A DNA stretch of 64,000 bases from Kitasatospora terrestris (GTDB lineage Bacteria > Actinomycetota > Actinomycetes > Streptomycetales > Streptomycetaceae), in assembly GCF_039542905.1 (NCBI RefSeq), contig NZ_BAABIS010000001.1, positions 3,534,001 to 3,598,000 of the forward strand, given 5' to 3'. Below, one piece after another: positions 36,103 through 44,974 of this stretch; within the stretch, counting starts at the first letter, position 1, and every line of letters starts with the position of its first letter. The notes below the pieces were generated by a model that was not told where the DNA came from, did not search any database, and was given only the letters and a program-made list of their open reading frames with translations. The position numbers were made by a program, and so were the translations under genes.

Positions 36103-37914
36103 TCACCAGGGACGGGCCCGGCCGCAGATCGCCCACCACTCGTCCTCCTTCTCGGTCTTCGTCGCGTTGCCGCAGAACAGCTTCCCGCTGTCCGGACCGA
36201 AGGTGTACTCGGAGAGCTCCGTGTTGATCGGCGAGCACTTGCCGCCGGAGTACTTGGGGCACTGGCCGTTCTGCTGCTTGATGAAGTGCGCCCGGTAGGC
36301 GTCCAGGCCCAGGTCCTCGACGCCCTTCTCGGTGCTCGGCATGTAGCGGTTGGCCGACCAGGAGGCGCCCATGGTGGTGAACAGCGCCAGCACGCAGAGC
36401 GCGCCCGCCGTGAGCTTCGCCACGCCGGGGGTGATCCGAGCCACCGTGGGGCGCGAGGTCCGATCCTCGCGCGCCTCGTCGAGGCCGCGGACCCAATTGG
36501 CGATCCGGCCGCTGGTGAACATCAGGCCCAGCACCGCCAGCACGATGAGGCTGTACATGATGATCCAGGTGGTCCGCGGGTAGAGCTGGACCGCCTGGTC
36601 GTGCTCCATGTGCGAAGCGAACCAGAAGCGCAGCAGCCAGGCGCTGATCAGACCGGCCGCGGCGGTGCGCACCGCGATGCTGCGCAGGCCGAGGGCCAGC
36701 GCCAGGCCGACCGCGGCCAGCAGCAGCAGGGTGAAGGCGCTCTGACCGGCGAACTCCCCCTGCGGGGGGAACACGTGGTAATTCTCGTGGCCCTGCCGGT
36801 CTGAGACCCAGCCCATCACGTAGGCGGGGTCGATGTAGGTCATGACGTAGGCGTAGCGGTCCTTGGTGGTCGCGCCGAGCCGGACGATCTGGATCAGCAG
36901 CGGCGAGCCGACCACGCCGGCCGCCAGCAGGGTGGCGCCGAGGTAGGTCAGCGCCGCCTTGAGCCGCGCCGCGCCGCCGCGCCACGGCACCAGGAAGAGC
37001 GCGAGCACCAGGACACCGGGCGCGGTCCAGATGAACCAGCCGGAGTACCAGAGGAACAGCACGCCGAAGACGGCGCCGAAGCCCACCCCGCGCAGCAGCC
37101 GGGAGCGCAGCGACAGCTCGTGCACGCGGCCCAGCTCGCGCAGGCAGCCGGCCACCATCGGGACCAGCACGATCATGGTGGCGTGACTGTACGGCCGGAT
37201 CGGGTCCATGAAGAGCACCGCGGAGGGCGCGGCGATCAGCAGCGCCCAGAACGGGCGCAGCATCAGGCGCCAGGCCAGGTAGGCCAGCGGTCCGGCCAGC
37301 GCGGTGCACAGCAGCTGGAGGTCCTGCATGGCGTACCCGACGCCGACGACACCGTTGTGGAACCACTTGGCGGTCAGCGCGAGGACGGCGGGGAACAGCG
37401 GCGGGTAGACGCCCGGGAGCAGGCCCTTGCCGTTCATCATGTCGTTGGCCATGCCCATGACGTTGCCGGGGTCGCCCTCCTGGCCGCCGAGGCCGAAGGG
37501 CGTCCCGTTCAGGGCGACGGCGATGCCGGCCGCCACCGCACCGGTGGACAGGCCCGCGAGCGCGGCGCAGACCAGGCGCTGGATCACCTGGTAGCGGGCC
37601 GGCGCACCCCGGTAGGCGGTGTACAGCAGCAGCGCGAGGACCGGCAGGCCGAGGAAGGCGCCGTACTGCTGCACCTTGGCCAGGCCGCTGACCTGGCCGA
37701 CCCGGTTGAGCGGGTTGACGCTGATGTGCTGGCCGAGGCGCAGAAACACCAACGCGGCGACCACGGCGACCACGGCCTCCAGGGCACGCAGTTGCCAGGG
37801 CTTCAACCGGAGGATGCGGTCGCCCACGGCGGAGGCCGACGCGCCGAGCCGCGGGCGGCGCCGTTCGGCGGCGCCGTCCGCGCCGCCGACCGGGTCGGTA
37901 ACCAGATCCGTCAT
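36103..37914 (-). CDS. GT-C glycosyltransferase, arabinofuranosyltransferase-like
   Basis: A 603-residue membrane protein with about 12 helices and a C-terminal extracytoplasmic domain of about 100 residues with several cysteines. An acidic loop after an early helix (GDPGNVMGMANDMM) is followed by GVYPPLFPAVLALTAKWF. The D/N-containing loop plus YPP resembles AftA-type arabinosyltransferases that use decaprenyl-phosphoryl sugars. It follows the GT2 gene by 10 bp, so the GT2 may make its polyprenyl-linked donor. The family level is fair; the sugar is not established. Confidence 0.65.
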   Translation of the reverse strand: MTDLVTDPVGGADGAAERRRPRLGASASAVGDRILRLKPWQLRALEAVVAVVAALVFLRLGQHISVNPLNRVGQVSGLAKVQQYGAFLGLPVLALLLYTAYRGAPARYQVIQRLVCAALAGLSTGAVAAGIAVALNGTPFGLGGQEGDPGNVMGMANDMMNGKGLLPGVYPPLFPAVLALTAKWFHNGVVGVGYAMQDLQLLCTALAGPLAYLAWRLMLRPFWALLIAAPSAVLFMDPIRPYSHATMIVLVPMVAGCLRELGRVHELSLRSRLLRGVGFGAVFGVLFLWYSGWFIWTAPGVLVLALFLVPWRGGAARLKAALTYLGATLLAAGVVGSPLLIQIVRLGATTKDRYAYVMTYIDPAYVMGWVSDRQGHENYHVFPPQGEFAGQSAFTLLLLAAVGLALALGLRSIAVRTAAAGLISAWLLRFWFASHMEHDQAVQLYPRTTWIIMYSLIVLAVLGLMFTSGRIANWVRGLDEAREDRTSRPTVARITPGVAKLTAGALCVLALFTTMGASWSANRYMPSTEKGVEDLGLDAYRAHFIKQQNGQCPKYSGGKCSPINTELSEYTFGPDSGKLFCGNATKTEKEDEWWAICGRARPW

Positions 37915-37924
37915 GTCATCCCTC

Positions 37925-38701
37925 TCAGTTGCCGCCGACCAGCTGCCGCTGGGGCTGCCGGGCGGGCGCGGCGTGGGCGAGGTTCTTCAGGTGCGGGGGC
38001 ATCCGCCGGATCATCGCCAGCAGCAGGACCAGCCCGGCCCGGGTGAGGTAGACGGTCGCCTTGATCGGCGAAGCGCTCGGGGTGCCGGTGGTGCGCTCGC
38101 GCATCGCCACCGGGACCTGCCGGACGGTGAAGCCGCAGCGGGCGGCACCGACCATGCTCTCGATGGTGTCGCCCAGGTACTCCACGGGGTACCACTGCGC
38201 GAAGAACTCGATCATCTGCTTGTTGCAGGCACGGAAGCCCGAGGTGGTGTCGGTCAGCCGGGTCCGGGTGATCCGGGAGAGGACCACGGACAGCAGCTTC
38301 ATCGCCCACTTTCGCGGCCCGCGGACCGTGTAGTCGCCCTGGCCGGCGAAACGGGCGCCGATCACCAGGTCGGCCTCCTCGAGCTTCGCCAGCAACTGCG
38401 GGACGTAGGACGGGTTGTGCTGGCCGTCCGAGTCCACCTGGATCGCCACGTCGTAGCCGTGCAGGTGCGCGTAGCGGTAGCCGAGCCGCATCGCGCCGCC
38501 GACGCCCAGGTTGTACGGCAGCTGGGCGACCGGGGAGCCGTTCTCGGTGGCGACCGCGGCGGTGCGATCGGTGGAGCCGTCGTCCACGACCAGGGTGTCG
38601 ACCCCGGGCAGCTCGGTCTGGATCTCCTTGAGGACGCCGGGCAGGCCCTCGGCCTCGTTCCAGGCCGGGAGGATGATGAGGACGCGCTTGCCGTCGATCA
38701 T
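37925..38701 (-). CDS. Glycosyltransferase family 2, polyprenyl-phosphate sugar synthase-like
   Basis: A GT-A enzyme of 258 residues with LIILPAWNEAEGLP, LVVDDGSTDRT, the metal site VDSDGQHNPSYV, and DTTSGFRACN, all typical of the DPM1-like group that makes polyprenyl-phosphate sugars. The ATG at 38701 overlaps the DUF2304 gene by 4 nt. GT2 plus DUF2304 is a recurrent pair in actinobacterial glycan loci. The probable role is lipid-linked donor supply for the GT-C enzyme downstream. Confidence 0.85.
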   Translation of the reverse strand: MIDGKRVLIILPAWNEAEGLPGVLKEIQTELPGVDTLVVDDGSTDRTAAVATENGSPVAQLPYNLGVGGAMRLGYRYAHLHGYDVAIQVDSDGQHNPSYVPQLLAKLEEADLVIGARFAGQGDYTVRGPRKWAMKLLSVVLSRITRTRLTDTTSGFRACNKQMIEFFAQWYPVEYLGDTIESMVGAARCGFTVRQVPVAMRERTTGTPSASPIKATVYLTRAGLVLLLAMIRRMPPHLKNLAHAAPARQPQRQLVGGN

Positions 38702-39099
38702 GAGTACACCTCGGTGTCCTGGGCCGGCGTCGCCGCCGTCCCGTCCTTGCGCACCGGGTAGCCGTGGTGCTCGACCAGGTGAGAGCGCAGCAGCGCGACC
38801 TCCTCGGCCAGGCTCCTGGTTTCGGCCTCCAGGCGGCTGGCCTCCCAGCTGAGGTGCAGGCTGACCAGGAAAATCAGGATGATGCCGGCGAACAGGACCA
38901 GGCTGACGCCGGAAGCGATGCCGAGCCGGCGGGCGGTGGAGTCCAGGATCGACGGGAAGAAGCCCAGCGGAGCGACAACCAGGCCGATCACGAGCCAGAT
39001 CGCCGCGTACTTCTCACGGAGCTGCTGGCGCCGCAGCAGCTCCAAGATGTACACGAGCACCAGCACGCCGGTGATCGAGGTGATGATCGTTAGTCGCAC
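38698..39099 (-). CDS. DUF2304 small membrane protein
   Basis: A 133-residue protein with three to four helices in residues 1-90 (including LREKYAAIWLVIGLVVA) and a coiled, charged C-terminal part with EASRLEAETRSLAEEVALL. The pattern LRRQQLREKYA followed by W is typical of DUF2304. It overlaps the GT2 gene by 4 nt. Exact function unknown; the constant pairing with GT2 enzymes suggests a membrane anchor for them. Confidence 0.8.
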   Translation of the reverse strand: MRLTIITSITGVLVLVYILELLRRQQLREKYAAIWLVIGLVVAPLGFFPSILDSTARRLGIASGVSLVLFAGIILIFLVSLHLSWEASRLEAETRSLAEEVALLRSHLVEHHGYPVRKDGTAATPAQDTEVYS

Positions 39100-39152
39100 G
39101 ACGGTTCGCGCCTTTCAGCGGCAGCTGGGCGTGGCTGCCACGAATAAGGGGA

Positions 39153-40481
39153 TCAGGATCCGGGTACTGCCGCTGCGGAGCTCGGTCCCTCAGCGGGGGC
39201 GGGCGCGGCCACGGCGGACGGCCGTCCTGCCGGGAGGGAGCGGAACAGCGACCACAGCATGCCAGCCGCGCTCACGGCAGCACCAGCCAGGTATCCCAGT
39301 TCCGCGCGGGTGCCGACGTCCCCGGGACCGAGGGTGACGAGCACCAGCACCGCGGTGCCGGCGAGCCAGGAGAGCAGCTGCTGCTGGTGGCGACCGAGCG
39401 AGAGCAGAGCCTGACCGAAGACCGTGGCCAGCATAAAACAGAGGGTGCCGAGGACCAGCCAGAGGAAGTCCAGGCAGCCGAGCGCCGGGCCGGCGTTGAA
39501 CAGCAGCTGGATCAGCCACGGGCCGAGCACCACGGTGGGCACGCCGGCGGCCGTGCACATCAGGCCGACCACGGCGGTGGTGCGCAGCAGCGTCCGGCGG
39601 AACTCGCCGTGGTCGCCGGCCGCGGCACTGCCGGACAGGGTGGAGACCAGGGAGGCCTGGATGGCCGCGTAGGCGAAGAGCGGCACCCGGGCCAGCACGA
39701 CGGCGCTGAGCAGCGCGCCGACCAGGACCACGTCGTCGGGCGAGAGCAACTTCACACTGACCACCGCGGCGTTCACCATCAGCTGGGAGAGCAGGGTGGA
39801 GCCGATCAGCAGTCCGACGCCGCGGGACACCCCGCCCCAGGCGGGGGCGGGTCCGCCGCGGCGGTCCGCCAGCACCTGGCGCAGGCCGATCAGCGAGGCG
39901 GCGAGCGGGGCGACCACCAGGATCAGGCTGAACGCCAGCGCCGAGTGCAGGCCGGCCAGCGGCAGCAGCGCGGCCAGGCCGATCCGCAGGCCGCCGTCGA
40001 CCGCCAGCTGGGCGCCGTACGGGCGGAACAGGCCGAGGCCGGCCAGCACGCCGCGGACCACCGAGCTGACCGCGAGGCCGACCATGGCGCCGCCGAGGCC
40101 GAGCACCAGGCCGAGGTCCCCGGAGAACAGCCGGTCGGCCAGCGGCCGGGCGAAGGCGGCGACGAGCGCGAGCACCAGGGCGAGCACCCCGGCGGTGAAG
40201 AGCGCGACCCGGCGGACCGCCGGCAGCGGGCCGTGGCCCTCGACGTCACGGGCGGAGACGATCCGGTTGAGTTCGAGCTCCACCGGGGTGAACAGGCCGT
40301 AGCCGACCGACATGACGACGGTCCACAGCACCGAGACCCCGGCCACGTCGGTGGCGTCCAGGCTGTATCCGGCGAGCGCCAGGTAGATGTACGAGGAGGC
40401 GCCCAGCACGACGGTGCCGCCGAGGATCAGCCGCACCCCCGGGGGGAGTGCGGCGAACACCTTCGCGATCGGGTTGGCCAC
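39153..40481 (-). CDS. Lipopolysaccharide/polysaccharide flippase-like membrane protein
   Basis: A 442-residue protein with about 12 hydrophobic segments and an Ala/Pro-rich C-terminal tail. It resembles the MOP/MurJ-like exporters found with glycan genes. The GTG at 40481 is chosen: GGGGGA lies about 8 nt upstream, and the extra upstream residues of the open frame overlap rfbB. It starts 17 bp after the rfbB stop. Likely cargo: the lipid-linked product of the surrounding transferases. Confidence 0.75.
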   Translation of the reverse strand: MANPIAKVFAALPPGVRLILGGTVVLGASSYIYLALAGYSLDATDVAGVSVLWTVVMSVGYGLFTPVELELNRIVSARDVEGHGPLPAVRRVALFTAGVLALVLALVAAFARPLADRLFSGDLGLVLGLGGAMVGLAVSSVVRGVLAGLGLFRPYGAQLAVDGGLRIGLAALLPLAGLHSALAFSLILVVAPLAASLIGLRQVLADRRGGPAPAWGGVSRGVGLLIGSTLLSQLMVNAAVVSVKLLSPDDVVLVGALLSAVVLARVPLFAYAAIQASLVSTLSGSAAAGDHGEFRRTLLRTTAVVGLMCTAAGVPTVVLGPWLIQLLFNAGPALGCLDFLWLVLGTLCFMLATVFGQALLSLGRHQQQLLSWLAGTAVLVLVTLGPGDVGTRAELGYLAGAAVSAAGMLWSLFRSLPAGRPSAVAAPAPAEGPSSAAAVPGS

Positions 40482-40498
40482 GGCCGCGGTCCCCCGTC

Positions 40499-41476
40499 TC
40501 AGCCGGTGAGGCCGGTGCGGGCCTTGAGCGGCTCCCACCAGGCGCGGTTCTCGCGGTACCAGGCGATGGTGGCGGCGAGGCCGTCCTCGAACCGCACCTG
40601 CGGGGCGTAGCCCAGCTCCTCGCTGATCTTGCTGATGTCCAGCGAGTAGCGCAGGTCGTGGCCCTTGCGGTCGGCGACCCGCTCGACCATGTCCCAGTCG
40701 GCGCCGGCGGCCTCCAGCAGCAGGCCGGTGAGCTCCTTGTTGGTCAGCTCGGTGCCGCCGCCGATGTTGTAGACCTCGCCGGCCCGGCCCTTGCGCATGG
40801 CCAGCTCGATGCCGCGGCAGTGGTCGGAGACGTGCAGCCAGTCGCGGATGTTGCCGCCCTCGCCGTACAGCGGGACCTTCTTGCCGTCCAGCAGGTTGGT
40901 GGTGAAGAGCGGGATGACCTTCTCCGGGAACTGGTAGTGCCCGTAGTTGTTGGAGCAGCGGGTGACCACCACGTCCATGCCGTGGGTGCGGTGGTACGCC
41001 AGCGCCAGCAGGTCGGAGCCGGCCTTGGAGGCGGAGTACGGGGAGTTCGGGGCCAGCGGCCAGGTCTCGGTCCAGGAGCCCTCGGAGATCGAGCCGTAGA
41101 CCTCGTCGGTGGAGACGTGGACGAAGCGGGCGACGCCGTGCTTGCGGGCGGCGTCCAGCAGCACCTGGGTGCCCACCACGTTGGTCAGCACGAACGGGCC
41201 GGCGCCCTCGATCGAGCGGTCGACGTGCGACTCGGCGGCGAAGTGCACGACCACGTCGTGGCCGGCCATCACGCGGTCGACGGCGTCGACGTCGCAGATG
41301 TCACCCTGCACGAAGGCGTAGCCGGGGTGGTCCGCCACCGGGGCGAGGTTCGCCTCGACTCCCGAGTAGGTGAGCTTGTCGAGGACGGTGATCCGGGCCG
41401 TCGGGTCCGCGCCCAGCAGCTGACGGACGAACTCTGAACCGATGAATCCGGCGCCGCCGGTTACGAGGATGCGCAT
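40499..41476 (-). CDS. rfbB: dTDP-glucose 4,6-dehydratase
   Basis: Makes dTDP-4-keto-6-deoxyglucose, the branch point to deoxysugars. The 325-residue extended SDR has TGGAGFIG (residues 6-13), the active-site TDE (123-125) and Y147/K151 in YSASKAGSD. It is divergent from rfbA, 82 bp apart. A -10-like TAGACT on the minus strand (41486-41491) lies 9 nt before the ATG and no ribosome site is visible, so the mRNA is probably leaderless or nearly so. Confidence 0.96.
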   Translation of the reverse strand: MRILVTGGAGFIGSEFVRQLLGADPTARITVLDKLTYSGVEANLAPVADHPGYAFVQGDICDVDAVDRVMAGHDVVVHFAAESHVDRSIEGAGPFVLTNVVGTQVLLDAARKHGVARFVHVSTDEVYGSISEGSWTETWPLAPNSPYSASKAGSDLLALAYHRTHGMDVVVTRCSNNYGHYQFPEKVIPLFTTNLLDGKKVPLYGEGGNIRDWLHVSDHCRGIELAMRKGRAGEVYNIGGGTELTNKELTGLLLEAAGADWDMVERVADRKGHDLRYSLDISKISEELGYAPQVRFEDGLAATIAWYRENRAWWEPLKARTGLTG

Positions 41477-41485
41477 AGTGGCCGC

Positions 41486-41551
41486 AGTCTACCTGCCGGG
41501 CCCGGCCGCCCCACCCTGAGTCAGCGGCGCCCCGGCAGCCTCGAATAAGCT
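41486..41551. promoter_or_regulatory. Divergent -10 elements between rfbB and rfbA
   Basis: On the minus strand TAGACT (41486-41491) lies 9 nt upstream of the rfbB ATG. On the plus strand TAAGCT (41546-41551) lies exactly 7 nt upstream of the rfbA ATG. Neither gene has a Shine-Dalgarno sequence and neither element has a good -35. Both genes are therefore likely leaderless, with possible activator dependence. Confidence 0.5.
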
Positions 41552-41558
41552 GCCGGTC

Positions 41559-42434
41559 ATGCGTGGAATCCTCCTGGCGGGCGGCACCGGCTCGCGACTC
41601 TGGCCGCTGACCCGGGCAGTCTCTAAGCAGCTGCTCCCGGTCTTCGACAAGCCCATGATCTACTACCCGCTCTCGACCCTGGTCATGGCGGGCATCCGCG
41701 AGATCCTGATCATCACCACCCCGCAGGACCAGGACCAGTTCGTCCGGCTGCTGGGCGACGGCTCGCAGTTCGGCCTGAAGCTGGAGTACGCCGTCCAGGA
41801 GCGCCCCGAGGGCATCGCCCAGGCCTTCGTGCTGGGCCGCGAGTTCATCGGCGACGAGCCGGTCGCGCTGATCCTCGGCGACAACATCTTCCACGGCAGC
41901 GGCCTGGGCACCCGGCTCGCCCAGCACACCGAGCCGGTCGGCGGGCGGGTCTTCGCGTACCCGGTGGCCGACCCGACGGCGTACGGCGTGGTCGAGTTCG
42001 ACGAGGACGGCAAGGTCATCTCCATCGAGGAGAAGCCGGTGAAGCCGAAGTCCCGCTACGCCGTCCCCGGCCTGTACTTCTACGACAACCAGGTGGTCGA
42101 GATCGCCGCCGGGCTGAAGCCCAGCGCCCGCGGCGAGCTGGAGATCACCGCCGTCAACGACGCCTACCTGCAGCGGGGTGAGCTCCAGGTCACCACGCTC
42201 GACCGGGGCACCGCGTGGTTGGACACCGGCACCTTCGTCTCGATGGTGCAGGCCTCCGAGTTCGTCCGGGTCATCGAGGAGCGCCAGGGCTTCAAGATCG
42301 GCTGCCTGGAGGAGACCGCGTGGCGGGCCGGGCTGATCGACGACGCGCAGCTGCGCGCCCTGGCCGAGCCGCTCACCAAGAGCGGTTACGGCGAGTACCT
42401 GCTGGCCCTGCTCGACGAGGAGACCGGTCGATGA
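41559..42434 (+). CDS. rfbA: Glucose-1-phosphate thymidylyltransferase
   Basis: Makes dTDP-glucose from dTTP and glucose-1-phosphate. The 291-residue enzyme has the nucleotide loop [13 protein letters not shown] (residues 6-18), [26 protein letters not shown], and [20 protein letters not shown], all classical RmlA. It overlaps rfbC by 4 nt (ATGA) and heads the plus-strand sugar unit. Confidence 0.97.
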   Translation: MRGILLAGGTGSRLWPLTRAVSKQLLPVFDKPMIYYPLSTLVMAGIREILIITTPQDQDQFVRLLGDGSQFGLKLEYAVQERPEGIAQAFVLGREFIGDEPVALILGDNIFHGSGLGTRLAQHTEPVGGRVFAYPVADPTAYGVVEFDEDGKVISIEEKPVKPKSRYAVPGLYFYDNQVVEIAAGLKPSARGELEITAVNDAYLQRGELQVTTLDRGTAWLDTGTFVSMVQASEFVRVIEERQGFKIGCLEETAWRAGLIDDAQLRALAEPLTKSGYGEYLLALLDEETGR

Positions 42435-43030
42435 AGATCCGCGAGCTGTCGATCCAGGGGGCCTTCGAGGTCACCCCGCAGCAGCACGGCGACCCGCGCG
42501 GCCTGTTCATGGAGTGGTACCGCCACGACCGGCTGGCCGAGGCGGTGGGCCACCCGCTGCGCCTCGCCCAGGGCAACCTGTCGGTGTCGGCCAAGGACGT
42601 GGTGCGCGGCATCCACTTCGCCGACGTGCCGCCCGGCCAGGCCAAGTACGTCAGCTGCGTGCGCGGCGCGGTGCTGGACGTGATCGTCGACCTGCGGGTC
42701 GGCTCCCCCACGTTCAAGCAGTGGGAGTTCGTCCGCCTGGACGACGTGGAGCGCCGCTCGGTGTACATCGCCGAGGGCCTCGGCCACGGCTTCTGCGCGC
42801 TGACCGACGACGCCACGCTGTCGTACGTCTGCTCCGAGACCTACAACCCGACCGGCGAGCACGCGGTCCACCCGCTCGACCCGGACCTGGCGATCGAGTG
42901 GCCCGCCGAGGCCCCGCAGCTCTCCGCCCGGGACGCCGCCGCGCCCACCCTGGCCGAGGCGCTGGCCACCGGCCTGCTCCCCGACTACGAGGCCTGCCAG
43001 GCCTTCTACCGCACTCTGAAGACGGGCTGA
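42431..43030 (+). CDS. rfbC: dTDP-4-dehydrorhamnose 3,5-epimerase
   Basis: A cupin epimerase of 199 residues. The catalytic base is H62 in [17 protein letters not shown], followed by DLRVGSPTF and [11 protein letters not shown]. The start at 42431 overlaps the rfbA stop, so translation is coupled. It provides dTDP-4-keto-L-rhamnose, the substrate of either RmlD or a talose-type reductase. Confidence 0.93.
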   Translation: MKIRELSIQGAFEVTPQQHGDPRGLFMEWYRHDRLAEAVGHPLRLAQGNLSVSAKDVVRGIHFADVPPGQAKYVSCVRGAVLDVIVDLRVGSPTFKQWEFVRLDDVERRSVYIAEGLGHGFCALTDDATLSYVCSETYNPTGEHAVHPLDPDLAIEWPAEAPQLSARDAAAPTLAEALATGLLPDYEACQAFYRTLKTG

Positions 43031-43032
43031 GC

Positions 43033-43935
43033 ATGAGCACGCTTGACATCCTGCTGCCGTACTACGGCGACGTCGCCCTGATGCAGGCCGCGGTCCGCAG
43101 CGTGCTCGCCCAGACCGACGGGGACTGGCGGCTGACCGTGGTGGACGACGGCAAGGAGCCCGGCGTCCCGGAGTGGTTCGCGGAGCTCGGCGACCCCCGG
43201 GTGCGCTACTTCCGCAACGAGCAGAACCTCGGCGTGACCGGCAACTACCGCAAGTGCCTGGGCCTGGCGGAGCACGAGTACCTGGTGTTCATGGGCACCG
43301 ACGACATCATGCTGCCCAACTACATCGCCAACGTGCGGGCCTCGATGGCCGCCTACCCGGGCGTCGCGATGATCCAGCCCGGCGTCGAGGTGATCGGCAG
43401 CGACGGCCGGCCGAGCAGCACGCTCGCCGACGAGTCCAAGCGCCGGCTGTACGCGCCGAAGCAGCGCGGCCGCTTCCTGATGGGCGGCGAGGAGCTGGCG
43501 ACCAGCCTGCTCAAGGGCAACTGGCTGTACTTCCCGTCGATCTGCTGGCGCACCGAGGTGGTCAAGAACACCGGCTTCCGGGACGACGTCGAGATCATCC
43601 AGGACCTGGCGCTGGTGATCGACCTGCTGCAGGCGGGCGAGCAGATGGCGATCGACGACGTCCGGTGCTTCCAGTACCGCCGGCACGCCGTCTCGGTCTC
43701 CTCGACCTCGGCGTTCTCCGGGGCGCGGTTCGAGGAGGCCCGCCGCTACTTCCTCGATGTCGCGGACCGGCTCGACCGGCAGGGCTGGCACCGCGCCGCC
43801 AGGGCCTCCCGGCTGCACATCTCCGCGCGCATCCACGCCCTGACCCTGGTGCCCGGCGCGCTGCGGGCCAAGCAGTGGAACGGCGCCAAGTCGCTCCTGA
43901 AGAACGCCACGTCCACCTCCGGCCAGCCCCGCTGA
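43033..43935 (+). CDS. Glycosyltransferase family 2
   Basis: A GT-A transferase of 300 residues. It shows DILLPYYGDVALMQAAVRSV, VVDDGKEPG and the metal site FMGTDDIMLPNYI. A distal IQDLALVIDLLQAGEQM segment corresponds to the ED-type catalytic region of GT2 enzymes. It starts 2 bp after rfbC and is likely to use the deoxysugar made by the neighbouring genes. Acceptor unknown. Confidence 0.87.
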   Translation: MSTLDILLPYYGDVALMQAAVRSVLAQTDGDWRLTVVDDGKEPGVPEWFAELGDPRVRYFRNEQNLGVTGNYRKCLGLAEHEYLVFMGTDDIMLPNYIANVRASMAAYPGVAMIQPGVEVIGSDGRPSSTLADESKRRLYAPKQRGRFLMGGEELATSLLKGNWLYFPSICWRTEVVKNTGFRDDVEIIQDLALVIDLLQAGEQMAIDDVRCFQYRRHAVSVSSTSAFSGARFEEARRYFLDVADRLDRQGWHRAARASRLHISARIHALTLVPGALRAKQWNGAKSLLKNATSTSGQPR

Positions 43936-43964
43936 CCCCGTCCTCCTCCAGGAGTGTCGCCCCC

Positions 43965-44921
43965 ATGACCGCACCCCTCGCCGCGCCGCTGCGCGTGGCC
44001 GTCCTGGGCGGAACCGGCTTCATCGGACGGGTGCTCTGCGCCCGCCTGGTCGAGCAGGGCCACGAGGTCCTCTCGCTGGCCCGCAGCGTCCCCGCCGACC
44101 CGCCGGCCGGCCGGTTCACCAGCGTCGACCTCAGCACCACCGCCCCGGTCGAGCTCGCCCGGCTGCTCGACGAGGAGCGGATCGACGCCGTGGTCAACGC
44201 GGCCGGCGGCATGTGGGGCCTGACCGACGAGCAGATGTACGAGGCCAACGTCGTCCTGGTCGGCCGGCTGGTCGAAGCCGTCGCGGCGATGACCGCGCCG
44301 GCCCGGCTGGTCCACCTCGGCACCGTGCACGAGTACGGCATGGCACCGATCGGCACCAGCCAGCGCGAGTCCGACGCCCCCGCGCCGGTGATGGAGTACG
44401 GCAAGCTCAAGCTCGCCGCCACCGAGTCGGTCACCCGGGCCGTCGAGGCCGGCCTGGTCCGGGGCGTCACGCTGCGCCTGGGCAACGTGGTCGGCGCCGG
44501 TCAGCCCGGCCACAGCCTGCTCGGCGTGATGGCCGCCAAGCTGGACGGCGCCCGCCTCGCCGGCGAGCCCGCCCGGCTCGACCTGCAGCCGCTGACCGCC
44601 CAGCGCGACTTCGTCGACCTCACGGACACCGTGGACGCGGTGCTCGCGGCGATCGCCACCCCGACCACCGCCCCGGTGATCAACGTCGGCACCGGCAGCG
44701 CCACCGCCGCCCGGGTGCTGGTCGACCTGCTGATCGAGGTCAGCGGCGTCCCGGTGGAGGTCACCGAGGTGCCCGCCCCGGCCGGCAGCGGCCCCGAGAC
44801 CGAGTGGCAGCAGATGGACACCGCGCTGGCGGCCGAGCAGCTGGGCTGGACCCCGGGGCGGTCCCTGCGTCAGGCTGTGGACTCGCTCTGGCAGGCCCGT
44901 ATCGCGTCCGCGACCAGCTGA
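43965..44921 (+). CDS. Extended SDR, NAD-dependent epimerase/reductase (possible dTDP-4-keto-6-deoxyhexose 4-reductase)
   Basis: A 318-residue extended SDR with GGTGFIG (residues 15-21), GTVHEYG and the catalytic Y145/K149 in EYGKLKLAA. It lies where rmlD would be expected, but it is not RmlD-like in its N-terminal and substrate-loop sequence. dTDP-6-deoxy-L-talose 4-dehydrogenase is known from Kitasatospora kifunensis (established enzyme); that is one candidate, a generic NAD-dependent epimerase is the other. I could not decide between them. Confidence 0.7.
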   Translation: MTAPLAAPLRVAVLGGTGFIGRVLCARLVEQGHEVLSLARSVPADPPAGRFTSVDLSTTAPVELARLLDEERIDAVVNAAGGMWGLTDEQMYEANVVLVGRLVEAVAAMTAPARLVHLGTVHEYGMAPIGTSQRESDAPAPVMEYGKLKLAATESVTRAVEAGLVRGVTLRLGNVVGAGQPGHSLLGVMAAKLDGARLAGEPARLDLQPLTAQRDFVDLTDTVDAVLAAIATPTTAPVINVGTGSATAARVLVDLLIEVSGVPVEVTEVPAPAGSGPETEWQQMDTALAAEQLGWTPGRSLRQAVDSLWQARIASATS

Positions 44922-44974
44922 CCGGCGCGCACCGTTTCCTCCCCTCCCCGCTCATCCCCACATCCGAGGAACCC

